The position numbers and the translations under genes were made by a program. The notes under the pieces are model-generated. The model made no database searches. It worked only from the letters and a program-made list of their open reading frames with translations, and was not told the origin of the DNA. Shown one piece after another: positions 1 to 9,455 of a stretch of 64,000 bases of DNA. This stretch comes from Bondarzewia mesenterica (Eukaryota > Basidiomycota > Agaricomycetes > Russulales > Bondarzewiaceae), in the NCBI GenBank assembly GCA_004802705.1, contig SGPL01000124.1, positions 1 to 64,000 of the forward strand, written 5' to 3'. The first letter of the stretch is position 1. The number at the start of each line of letters is the position of its first letter.

Positions 1-759
1 TGCGCATCGTGCCCTCCGCGGGCGTCACCGCGTCGTCGACCTCGCTCTCCGTGAGCGGGTACGGCGAGAAGTACCTGCACCGTACGCGTGTCAGCTTCAC
101 TAGGCAGGAGGGGGAAAACAGGAAGAAGGAAGAACACGATAGGCATACCACGTCTTGATCTGCCAGTGCCCGAAGTTGACCTTGTCGAAATTCCGGCGCG
201 CGGTGATCTGCTTGTGATGCTGGATATCGAACTCCTCCTCCGTCATCCCCCTCTCCTTCTCCTTCGCCCTCGCCCTCGCACCCGCCCCTTCCAAATGCCC
301 CCCTCCCAAGTCCTGNCCCTTCCGCCGATACACCCACCTGCGTCTCCTCCTCTCCTCCTCCTCCCACCTCCCTTCCGCCTTCGACCGCCTGCAACACCGC
401 CCCCTCAGACATCTCACCCGACCGACTTCGCCAACGCTTGCGCCCAATCAACTTGGCCGGTAATCCACCACCACCACCACCACCACCGTTGTTATTGTGT
501 TTCAAAGTCGACTTGGACTTGGACCTGACCCGCGCCTCGGACTCGGGGACCCATTCATCAAGCCGCTTGTCCGTGTTCAAGTAATGTACGTACACCTCGC
601 CGGCGCGTCGCTCGACGATGTGGACCTGGTCTTTGCCATCAATAATTTCATCAGTTCCGGCATGGTTAGTAATGGAGAAGAGAGTGAGACGAACGACGTA
701 CGGTCTGTCCCATTTTTGGAGACGATGTAGATCGGTGGGTGCATCCCGGTCGGGTTCAT
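1..759 (-). CDS. ESA1: MYST-family histone acetyltransferase, Esa1/Tip60-like (5' part, runs off the left edge)
   Basis: Catalytic subunit of NuA4-type complexes, which acetylates histone H4 in the nucleus. Exon 1 (759-702) begins MNPTGMHPPIYIVSK. A 71-base intron (701-631) joins in phase to a chromo-barrel/Tudor-knot segment with VYVHYLNTDKRLDEW, the signature of Esa1/Tip60/MOF. A low-complexity Gly/Glu/Arg linker follows. Then comes the start of the MYST domain, RRNFDKVNFGHWQIKTW, an intron (148-75) and YFSPYPLTESE, the usual entry to the acetyltransferase domain. The zinc finger and catalytic core lie outside the window. The chromo-barrel frame and the MYST frame differ by one base across the linker (about 540-240), and an N at 316 lies inside it. 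So either a base is wrong or a short intron was missed. Family is firm; the choice of Esa1 over another MYST member is less so. Confidence 0.85.
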
Positions 760-1229
760 GGTTGCGACAGGTCAACTCAATGAGCGAGGGATCTATTATT
801 ATAAGAGATTATAAGTATACTGTACTCATATACTTCGGTTTTACCGTATAATGTGTCCTGTTGGCGTTGTTAGACCTCGCAGTGTCACGCAGCGTGCGCC
901 GTGGCGTGCACGGCGCCCCAGTTGTACCGATGGATCAATATATAAGAGACAAATGAAGGTGGCACAGATCCAAATGACACGAATTGGCTACGCGGTCCTC
1001 AGCAAAGTTGAGACGAAAACAGAGGGAGAGTTCAAGTCCAGAAGTCTACATGTTTTACTTCAGACCTCAAGAAACGTGTATCAGTGCTGAAAAAGATCCA
1101 TGAATCATCGAATCATCTCAAACGGACAGTACATGCGAGCATGATCGGGCCTGGCGTAACATTGCGAATGGTGGAGATGCATGCAGCATATCATAGGATA
1201 CAAGGATGAAAACCGAGAAAAAATCATAA
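760..1229. other. Intergenic: ESA1 promoter side and eL19 3' flank
   Basis: Lies between the ESA1 start codon and the eL19 stop codon, both genes on the minus strand. It must hold the ESA1 promoter and the eL19 terminator. AT-rich runs with TATAAG occur near 800-820. No coding sequence or RNA gene was recognised. Confidence 0.5.
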
Positions 1230-1940
1230 TCACTCCTTGGCCTCCTCGTGCTCCACAGCCAAGATACCCTGTCTCTTCTCCAACACACGCGCAGCACGAC
1301 GTTCCCGGGCAGCCTGAAGCGCAAGTTCCGATCCATGAGAAAATGAAGAAAACGGGACAAGGATGCGACATACCTTGTTCTTGACACGGCGCGCCTCCAT
1401 CTGGTCGGTGAGGACCTTTGTACGGGTCTTCTCGGCTTTCGCCTTGTGAATGTACTCCATCAACACACGCTTGTTCTTGAAGACGTTACCCTTCGACTTC
1501 TGGTAGAGAGAGTGGTAGCTTCACGCAGGACGAGAGGATGAGATAAGCCGTTCCAACCTGCACTACGACCGATAAGAGACTCACAGGTGCTTGTCGATCT
1601 TGCCTGCCTCCCGGTACTTCCGGAGCAACCGTCTCAACACCCGCTGTCTCCTCATCCACAACACCTTGCTGGGCATCCGCGCTTCAGATGTACCCTTTCT
1701 TTTACCCACACCCGTGTGCCGGCCCTTGCGCTTCGCGGCGAGGAGGTCGAGTGTGCGTGCGCGCGAGTGAACGACGGTGGGCTTGATGATAATGCGCCCA
1801 TCCTTGATGAGCTTCTTGACGTGCGTCCGCGAGTTGGCGTTGCCAATCTCGGACTGCTCGTTAGGGTCAAGCCAAATTTTGCGCTTGCCGACGCTGGCGA
1901 CGGATGCGGCGAGCCGCTTTTGCGAGCGAAGGTTGACCAT
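1230..1940 (-). CDS. RPL19: 60S ribosomal protein eL19 (RPL19)
   Basis: Structural protein of the large cytoplasmic ribosomal subunit. Three exons (1940-1585, 1518-1374, 1313-1230) give 194 residues, the normal fungal length. The protein starts with the invariant [14 protein letters not shown] and continues through DPNEQSEI and [12 protein letters not shown]. After the first intron the joined sequence reads [18 protein letters not shown]. The last exon encodes a basic, Ala/Arg-rich helix typical of the eL19 C-terminus. Both introns are GT-AG, with donors gtgagt and gtatgt. The start is fixed by the universal N-terminus. Confidence 0.97.
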
Positions 1941-3233
1941 CGTCGGGAGTCTGGCGAACGGTCAGTCTGGGTAGCGAAAGGAGAATTGTGTTGCGTCTGA
2001 CCTTGTTCTTGAGGAAATACGGTCGATGGGAGGGCGCGTCGATAGTACCTCCTGGTGCCCGTGCGCAATTTCGTTACGTAAGACAAGCCACTGAACCTTA
2101 TCTCAGCAACTGTTACAGTTTTGCTTACGACGATCGGTCATTTCCAGGCCTCCTCGGAAGCCGGTTCGAGCACGACGATCATGAACTTCAACTGAAGGAT
2201 TCGAACAAGATTCGAACAAGAGAGTTTTCATTAATGGCACCGTAGAGGTCAGGCGATTTCGGGAAATGCATTGTGCTGGCCACGAAAGACGATCTAGCCC
2301 ACTCTTCAGTCAAAACTGTAGCTACGTACTCCCGCGTTATATCCCGAGACTTCTATGTACACGAGTTCGTAGGCCCACGTCATCCTTGATGGTCGAACCT
2401 TGCAAGGTAATACCGCAGCGCCAAGTAAAGGTACCGATGGGGAAAATATCTTGGACTCGTCGAAGGGCAAAAAGCACGCACACTGCGAGATCTTCCCTGG
2501 CCGTGCAGCGTCGACCACGACAGGAAAAGCGCTGGCTTACGGTCATCCGCTTCTGAGATAACCAATGACCGCATCTGGTCGAGTATGAGAATATGTTTGG
2601 AATAATGGGCCAGCGAGAGACCTGGTGGATCACGAGGCGGGACGGCGTTTGGTCGAGCTGAGCAGCCTCATGTGCGATAAAGAATGGGTTCGGAACTTGT
2701 AGGAGAAAACCGGTATCGCCGATGGGGGCGTGTTGGACGTGGAAGAGGAAAGGAAGACAAGGCTTGCTCAGCGGTGCTGAAAGTCGGAGTGGGGAGTGAC
2801 CCCGATGCGGAGTGTGGGAAAGTTATGACTAAGCTTAAGACGAAGAAACGGATTGTGGCGGACAAGCAAGCCCTGTTCCGAGCCGACGACAGTGTACCTT
2901 TGAGCCTTTAGCTTGTCTATTCTCCCGGTCGTTCATTCTCTCTCCTTTCTCAAGGTCTCTTCAAAGGGCCTATAGCGAGGGGGGTTCTGCCCGCTCGCTG
3001 CCCTCCAGCTCCCCCTTTCCCCCCTTTCCGTCGTGCCAAACGCTGTCCTTCAACGTGTTCGCCGTCATGATATCCCTATAGACAACACGCCCAAGCAGCT
3101 CCACCTCTGCAATCGCCCGTCCCACACCGATCTCGCTTTATCGCCATTCCGCCTTCATCACAGACCCACTCTCAGCCCTTCCTCTTCCACGACACCCATC
3201 CACTCGTCCCTTTCCAACACTTTTTCATTCATC
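1941..3233. other. Intergenic between divergent RPL19 and the HAL4/5-type kinase
   Basis: About 1.3 kb upstream of two genes that point away from each other, so it should contain both promoters. A strong pyrimidine tract lies at about 2930-3030, with C/T runs typical of 5' leaders and promoters of well-expressed basidiomycete genes. Several short reading frames occur, but none resembles a known family or splices to a neighbour. Confidence 0.5.
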
Positions 3234-5127
3234 ATGGCCGTTTCTGATGCCGCAGACGCTCCCCAACCATCATCGGAGGGTGATAGTCAAGACGGTTCGG
3301 ATAAACCGCCCCATGGTGACTTATCCATGCGAACGACTCGTCTTTTTCAATCTTCTCGCCCCCAGAAACAAGCACGACTAAACGGTGTTTCTAAGCAAGT
3401 GGCCGCCAAGCCCCTTTCACCCCCAAATCCTTCTCCCCGCAAGCGTGATCTTACTCCTTCCTCAAATGTTCTCCTCGCACCTCTGTCAAAGCTCTCCCAT
3501 GTCCCTCTACCGCCCCCAGAGGCTCATACTCTCCCCAAGGAGCCCGGCCACACAGTCAAAAGCCTTGAGAAGCTAGTTCTTCCCCTCGATAGGAACGGTT
3601 CCGGCTCTATTCCTGGCTCGATGACGCCCTCCCCCGCAGATACGCCCTCGCCCACGGAAAGCGAGAGCTGGAGCGTGCCTTCGACAAGACCACCCAGTCA
3701 GGCCCCCAGTCAGGCCCCTAGTCGAGCGCCTAGCATGTCTGGACCTAAACCCGACGTGTCATCGTTGAGACAGGGTCCTCCTCCATCTGCTTCAGGAAGA
3801 ACCCCAAAGAAGGGCAACCAAACTCCCGCCGTGCCCTCGACTCCCGTCGAACCCTCCCGCTCCAGGGGCCCGCCCTCCGTAAATTCAGACACCGGCAGTC
3901 ACAAGTTCACGCTTAAGGAACTCCTGGCGTCGGGACCGAAACTCGCGCGCAAGTCGTCCGCCCGCTCGTCGGCGAGCAGCAAGAAGTCTGACTCAGAAAA
4001 CGGCAAGTCAACCGTGGCGGAGAGCACTACGAGCCTGTTGAAGAAGTACGGCACTTGCGAGAGGGTTGCTATCGGAAAGGGTGCCACTTCCGTGGTGCGC
4101 CTGGCTCACAAGTGGGACAGATCGGAAGAGAAGTTATATGCTGTCAAGGTTCGTTGCATTTAGTGAGCTCGCAAGCTCTCATGCTGACGTTTCGCCCCAG
4201 GAGTTCCGAAAGAGACGAAAGAACGAGACAGAAAAAGAATACGTCAAGAAACTAACGGCTGAGTTCTGCATCTCATCGACGCTTCATCATACCAACGTCG
4301 TCGAGACCGTCGACCTTGTCCAAGACGAGAATCAGCATTGGTGCGAAGTGATGGAATTCTGCCCTGGCGGTGATTTGTACGCCGCTATTAAGAAGGGCCA
4401 CATGTCTCCCAGCGAGATCGAGTGCTGCTTCAAGCAGATTCTGTGCGGCGTTTCATATCTTCACAGCCAGGGTGTGGCCCATCGCGATATCAAGCCAGAG
4501 AACCTTTTCTTCGACACGAAGGGTCATTTGAAGGTAGGTTGACGTTTCCGCAGTGTTTATCGTGTCACTCATCGTCGCTAGATCGGAGACTACGGCGCAT
4601 CGACTGTGTACCGCTTGCCTTGGGAAGCGACCATACACATGTCTACAGGGCTTTGTGGAAGCGAACCGTATATCGCTCCTGAACAGTTTTTAAACAAACG
4701 TAAGCCCAGTGGGTCAATCTCGCTGGCTGATACCTAATTTTTTCTCCCTTATCCTCATGACCTAGCCTACGATGCCCGCCTCGTTGACATCTGGGCCGTC
4801 GGCATCGTTTACTACTGCCTGCATTTCCAAGAGCTGCCATGGCGCGTAGCACAGCAGTCTGACCCGCTGTATGCGGCGTACAGTGCGGCGTGTGCAAACC
4901 CACAGCAAACCGCATGCCCGCCGACGATCAACAATTTGTCGCCCCGCTCGTGTCGGTCGCTCATCCGGCGCATGTTGGAGCCTGATCCGAAGCAGCGGGC
5001 GCTCATTGATGAGTGCATGCAGCATGCGTGGACGCAGAGCATTGAGGTCTGCTACAGCGCGGCGACACCGTCTCATGTGCATGTGAACGCACAGTCCCTC
5101 GCTCAGACGCAGATCCAAGTTCTCTGA
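3234..5127 (+). CDS. Serine/threonine protein kinase, HAL4/HAL5 (NPR) family
   Basis: Fungal Hal4/Hal5-type kinases stabilise plasma-membrane transporters and control K+/Na+ tolerance. Four exons (3234-4148, 4201-4533, 4582-4699, 4766-5127) give 575 residues. Residues 1 to about 270 are Ser/Pro-rich and probably disordered. The kinase domain follows: glycine loop IGKGATSVV (about 282-290), catalytic Lys in YAVK (305), HRDIKPEN (about 400), and LCGSEPYIAPEQF, which is diagnostic of this family. The magnesium-binding DFG triplet reads DYG (about 419-421). The chosen ATG begins MAVSDAADA; an upstream in-frame ATG at 3033 exists. The chosen start is supported by a duplicated copy of this same 5' end near 16.8 kb. 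Activity is likely, since the other catalytic motifs are intact. Confidence 0.93.
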
Positions 5128-5717
5128 GAAGTTTTCTGGTAGTCGGCTTGAGATGGACGTGGACTTGTGATATGGGTTCACCGCTCGATTCTCTTGTCTT
5201 CTGAAGGGACAAGCGTCGTGTTTTGTCGCTATGCCTTTCCCTCTCTGTTTCTTTTCATACTCCCACTTACGGTCTAGTAGCTGGTTCTTTTGTCTCTCTC
5301 AGTAGCACATGTTCCTTCTGCTTTTTGTTTTGTCTCGTCTCGTTTGATTGTACTCGATCTTCTAGTTGTTGGCCCTACGGTTCAGTCAGTGTCCGTGGGA
5401 CCATGGACGGTCAGCTTAATTATGCAAGAAATGTCACGAAATATCTAATTTCTTTTACGACTTGACTGACGACTGTCATCTGTGCTCTTCGCACAAAAAG
5501 CGAAAATGATGCAGACGATATGGATCCTCATTTGCGTGCCCACATATGAATTGACTGATGAATAGCGTCAATCGACTTCAGATTCGTGCTCGGCTGGGTT
5601 AGTAACTTGGCTTGTTCCTAACAAAGACAAACCGCGACTTGCTTCAAACCCTGGTGGCTTGACATCTTCATTCATCTCGTTCGAACTAGACTTGACCACC
5701 TTTGGCACGTACTCTAC
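5128..5717. other. Intergenic: kinase 3' flank and VPS4 promoter
   Basis: About 590 bases between two plus-strand genes. The first part is T-rich, as expected of a fungal 3' untranslated region. I see no further gene or repeat. Confidence 0.5.
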
Positions 5718-7438
5718 ATGTCGGCAAACTTGGATGTGAGTGAGCGCACAAGGACCGTGGTTCTCAATGCTCTAATCCGTTTTCGGCTGCAGCGAGCGAT
5801 CGAAATTGTGCAGCGCGCTATTGACGAGGATATCAAGCAGAACTACCCAGAAGCATACAACCAGTACAAAAATGCCCTAGATTATTTCATGCTCGCGCTC
5901 AAATGTCTGTGTTCCTTCTTGTCCCTAGTCCGCGACAAGAGTCGGATTGCTCATGGGTGCGCATGTGTTCGCGTAGATGAGCGAAACGAACGATCAAAAC
6001 AGTTGATCCGGACGAAAGTGCAGGAGTATCTAGCGCGGGCAGAGACACTCAAACAGCACCTCCAGAATGCGGAAGAGAAGCGCGCTAAACGTGCTGTGGG
6101 CGCGGACGGCGTCACGAGTGGCGGGACCGGGGGCGCAGGCAAGAAGTGAGCTTTCATCTGCGTTCATCCTGGCACCGCGCTCGCTGTTGTTGCCGGNCCC
6201 TCATTGTCGTAGCATACTGAAAAAATGAGCATTTGAACTTGTTTAGGAAGGAAGAAGAGGACGGGGACCAGGATCCGGAGGTGAAGAAGCTGCGCGGGGC
6301 ACTGACGAGCGCCATTCTGGTCGACAAGCCGAATGTGCGTTGGGACGACGTCGCGGGCCTCGAGGTCGCGAAGGAGTCGTTGAAGGAGGCTGTCATCTTG
6401 CCGATCAAGTTCCCCCATCTGTTCACGGGCAAGCGCACACCATGGAGGGGGATCCTGCTGTACGGTCCTCCGGGTACGGGGAAGAGCTATCTGGCCAAGG
6501 CGGTCGCGACGGAGGCGAAGAGTACCTTCTTCAGCGTCAGCTCGAGTGATTTGGTTAGCAAGTGGCAGGGTGATTCTGAGAGGTGCGTGGCCGTCTGTTT
6601 CGACGTGAGATGTGAGATTATCGATTGACGAAACGGGGCAGATTGGTGAAGCAATTGTTCCAGATGGCGCGCGAGTCAAAGCCCGCCATTATCTTCATTG
6701 ACGAGGTCGATTCGCTCGCGGGGACGCGCAGTGAGGGGGAGTCAGACGGTTCACGACGCATCAAGACGGAGTTTTTGGTGCAAATGAATGGTGTGGGACA
6801 TGATGATACAGGCGTGCTCGTCCTTGGTGCGACCAATATTCCATGGCAATTAGACCCTGCTATCAAGCGTCGGTATGTGGCCGCCTTTATTCCCTTTGTG
6901 ATCGACAGAGACGACTGATTAAATGCGTGGAACAGGTTTGAGAAGCGAATCTACATCCCACTTCCTGGGACCGACGCAAGAAAGCGCATGTTTGAGATTC
7001 ATGTCGGTTCGACGCCGTGCGAGCTCACACATCAGGATTATCGTACACTTGCATTGAAGTCCGAAGGGTATGCTCTTTTGTTGTCTATGATCCTCACCTA
7101 AGGCTTAGCAACATATTTCTAGGTATTCTGGCTCTGATATTGCCGTTGTCGTCCGCGACGCCCTCATGCAGCCCGTTCGAAAAGTTCTGTCTGCGACACA
7201 CTTCAAACAAGTGCCATCAAAGGCAGATCCGGAAAAGCTGCAGTGGACGCCATGCTCTCCAGGAGATCCAGATGCTGTTGAGAAGAGCTGGAGTGACGTT
7301 GAGAGCGACGATCTCCAAGAGCCTCCACTGCGCTTCAACGATTTCATCAAATCTCTGGAGAGTGTACGTCCTACGGTGAGCCAGGAAGATATCAAGAAAC
7401 ACGATGCATGGACTGCGGAGAGTGGTGCGTCGTCCTGA
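5718..7438 (+). CDS. VPS4: AAA ATPase VPS4, ESCRT-III disassembly factor
   Basis: Hexameric ATPase that pulls ESCRT-III polymers apart at endosomes, in multivesicular-body sorting and membrane scission. Seven exons (5718-5735, 5793-5904, 5977-6145, 6247-6582, 6642-6872, 6936-7067, 7123-7438) give 437 residues, the usual length. An N-terminal MIT domain (about 5-75, with [23 protein letters not shown] across an intron) binds ESCRT-III tails. A charged linker follows, then the AAA core: [14 protein letters not shown], Walker A GPPGTGKS (about 173-180), Walker B FIDEVDSL and the arginine-finger region. The C-terminal part matches the VPS4 beta domain and final helix ([18 protein letters not shown]). 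The first exon is only six codons, and its phase fits MSANLDRAIE. A lone N at 6197 lies inside an intron. Confidence 0.96.
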
Positions 7439-8350
7439 AGAGACTGGAATTATCCCTTTCGTTCTTTGTTGAAGAGTTTATATGCAGGCAACGAAGGTGC
7501 ATGACAATAGATAGCCGCAGTTGGACCGATCGTGAATTGGTTGTATTAATCATCAATTTATCTGTATACCTTTTGCGTTGTCCTTCGGTGCTGTGTTCTC
7601 TGGTTTGACATTTTGCTTTATTCCCCATTTTTCTTCACACATTATATCTACATAACTGCTTCCGGTCGGTAATCTCGTCAATATTTCTTGTGGACGCCAT
7701 CGGCTGATTTAGGACGTGGGCGTTGTTGTTTTGTTGCACTTGGCCGCGACGACTCCTGCTACACTTATTTTCGGAACGATAGACCGCTTTCACTCTCTTC
7801 AAGATTTTTATTTACACTTGGAGCCAAGGAAGCTGAGAGTGGAGCGGAAAATCGGTCTATCGTTCTGAAATTAGCTGTAAGCTGCTTCGGATTACACCAC
7901 GGAACATGGGATTATACAGCCAACTAGGCTTAGACTCGAATCGCAGCTGCAAAGCTCTTTCTTTCGTATTGTGATGTCCACATTGCAATTTCTTTTTGTA
8001 TCTGATGAGACCGCCATCCGCAGGTGCCACCATCTACACCGGTTCTTTGATCAATCAGGTTCGTTTATTGTCCTTTCACGCTTTTTTCGCGTGCATCCGA
8101 TGAGCCATGTCAAAGCACCATTTGAATTGTACCGGCTGTGTGGCTGCGACGTTCCAGTGCCAGTGCGGCTCCCTTGTTGCGGCCAATGTGATTGATACAT
8201 AACGGGTAAGTGCCACCCTTTGTCTTTGTATTTAAGAGACTCCGCAATCCTCCCCATCAAGTTCTCAACTAGCATACGATTTGCGATCTCGGAACACAGC
8301 GCCGTGCTTCCTCCTCCTAAGTTTTCTTAGTCCTATCTCCGCATTCTCAC
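7439..8350. other. Intergenic: VPS4 3' flank with a long imperfect hairpin
   Basis: About 900 bases with no recognisable gene. The only structure is the inverted repeat listed separately at about 7757-7882. Confidence 0.5.
7757..7882. repeat. Imperfect inverted repeat able to form a long hairpin
   Basis: The left arm (about 7757-7797) and right arm (about 7835-7882) are reverse complements with few mismatches. The core GAACGATAGACCG pairs perfectly with CGGTCTATCGTTC. The similarity extends outward about 15 bases and inward to ACTCTC/GAGAGT. The loop is about 40 bases. It could be a hairpin RNA, a small foldback element or an incidental palindrome. No target-site duplication was obvious. Confidence 0.6.
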
Positions 8351-9021
8351 ATGTATTCCTCCAGTTGCAGTTACAGTGTGCCACGGCGCACGAGAAACCC
8401 GATCAGTCAATTATGGGACCGTTCTGCATGTTCCTATACATTGGAGGACGACTCCTTTGAAGAGAAAGCGCGTCGCACACAGCCTGCCGACACTGATGAC
8501 GACAGCAATGAGGGTTCCGCATTCAGCGAGACAGAGAGCGAGCCAGATACACCAACAGCCAGCGAGTTCTTGGACGCCACAGATGACGATAGTCAATCTA
8601 GTGACGACGAGGCGTCGGAGGATGCCCAGCCAGGTCCGGACCATCTCGATGCTCCCTGGCCTTACACTTTCAAGGTTTGTTTGTTTATCTTGCTGATGTG
8701 ATCGGTGCTGACATCCATGTCTAGTCAGGTGATGCTGTATGGGTAAAAATCTTAAACAACTGGCATCCCGGGAGAATTTCTGGGTCACCCAGAAGAAGAA
8801 TGTCCACAAGACAGGTTTGTGCTTATCTTACACCCTCTACTGTTATACAGCAGCTTGTTTATCATTTCATTCTTGCCCAACAGAAAGAGGATCTTGACTA
8901 CGTAGTTCTCTGCCGGATAAACAACGTCAACGTTCGGAGGGATTGTTGCCCTTTGGGCGGCGAGGTCAAGCCCGATATACCCTGGACGAGGCGACTCTTG
9001 AAGGAGGCTGGTTGGTCATGA
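8351..9021 (+). CDS. Acidic hypothetical protein with a small Tudor/SH3-like module
   Basis: Three exons (8351-8674, 8725-8814, 8884-9021) splice in phase to 183 residues. Residues 1 to about 30 are basic. About 35-105 are very rich in Asp, Glu and Ser. The C-terminal third begins YTFKSGDAVWVKI..WHPGRI and ends GGEVKPDIPWTRRLLKEAGW. This layout (a GDxVWV strand, a basic strand, then a GEIKPDT-like motif and a terminal helix) recurs in unnamed small proteins of mushroom-forming fungi, and the strand pattern recalls Tudor/PWWP-type barrels. That resemblance is from memory, not a search. No function can be assigned. Confidence 0.6.
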
Positions 9022-9455
9022 ATGACAGCTGTCCGCGGATCCAGCCACTTCCAGTTTTGCGCACTGACAGGCCTCCCCTTGTAGATTTACTACCACTGCA
9101 GTACATTGGAGAGTGAATCGATGATTGCTTCCTCATGATCAGCATTTTTTTCCGCCTGACCACTGAGATTTTCCGCTAAACGAAAACAGCGTGAATGCAC
9201 CTGCTCGCGCGGTGTTGAGCTCATAATTATCGGATATTCTTTAACCGTAAGGTTCATGTGCTATACTGAGTGCTTCAATTCTACGTAGCGAGACAAGTCA
9301 AGTACCGTCCGAGAGACGCGACTAGGCGCGACCGACGCGCCTGGGAGCTATCACGTGCTGACTCCTCACTTCTTGTGAAAGACGGCGTAGAGCACGCCAA
9401 CGACGCCACACCTTTCTTTCTTCCCTTCCGAGTGCTTTCTTGACCGCGTTCCATC
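9022..9455. other. Intergenic: CAND1 promoter region
   Basis: About 430 bases upstream of CAND1. I see no gene, repeat or clear core promoter element. Confidence 0.4.

Noticed and set aside
2684..2911. 75-codon plus-strand frame
   Set aside because: No family resemblance, no splicing partner, and located in a divergent promoter region.
3033..3233. Upstream in-frame ATG extending the kinase by 67 residues
   Set aside because: The added part is Pro/His/Ser-rich sequence from a pyrimidine-rich leader. The duplicated kinase fragment conserves the downstream ATG context, and its leader shows indel-like differences that would break an upstream frame.
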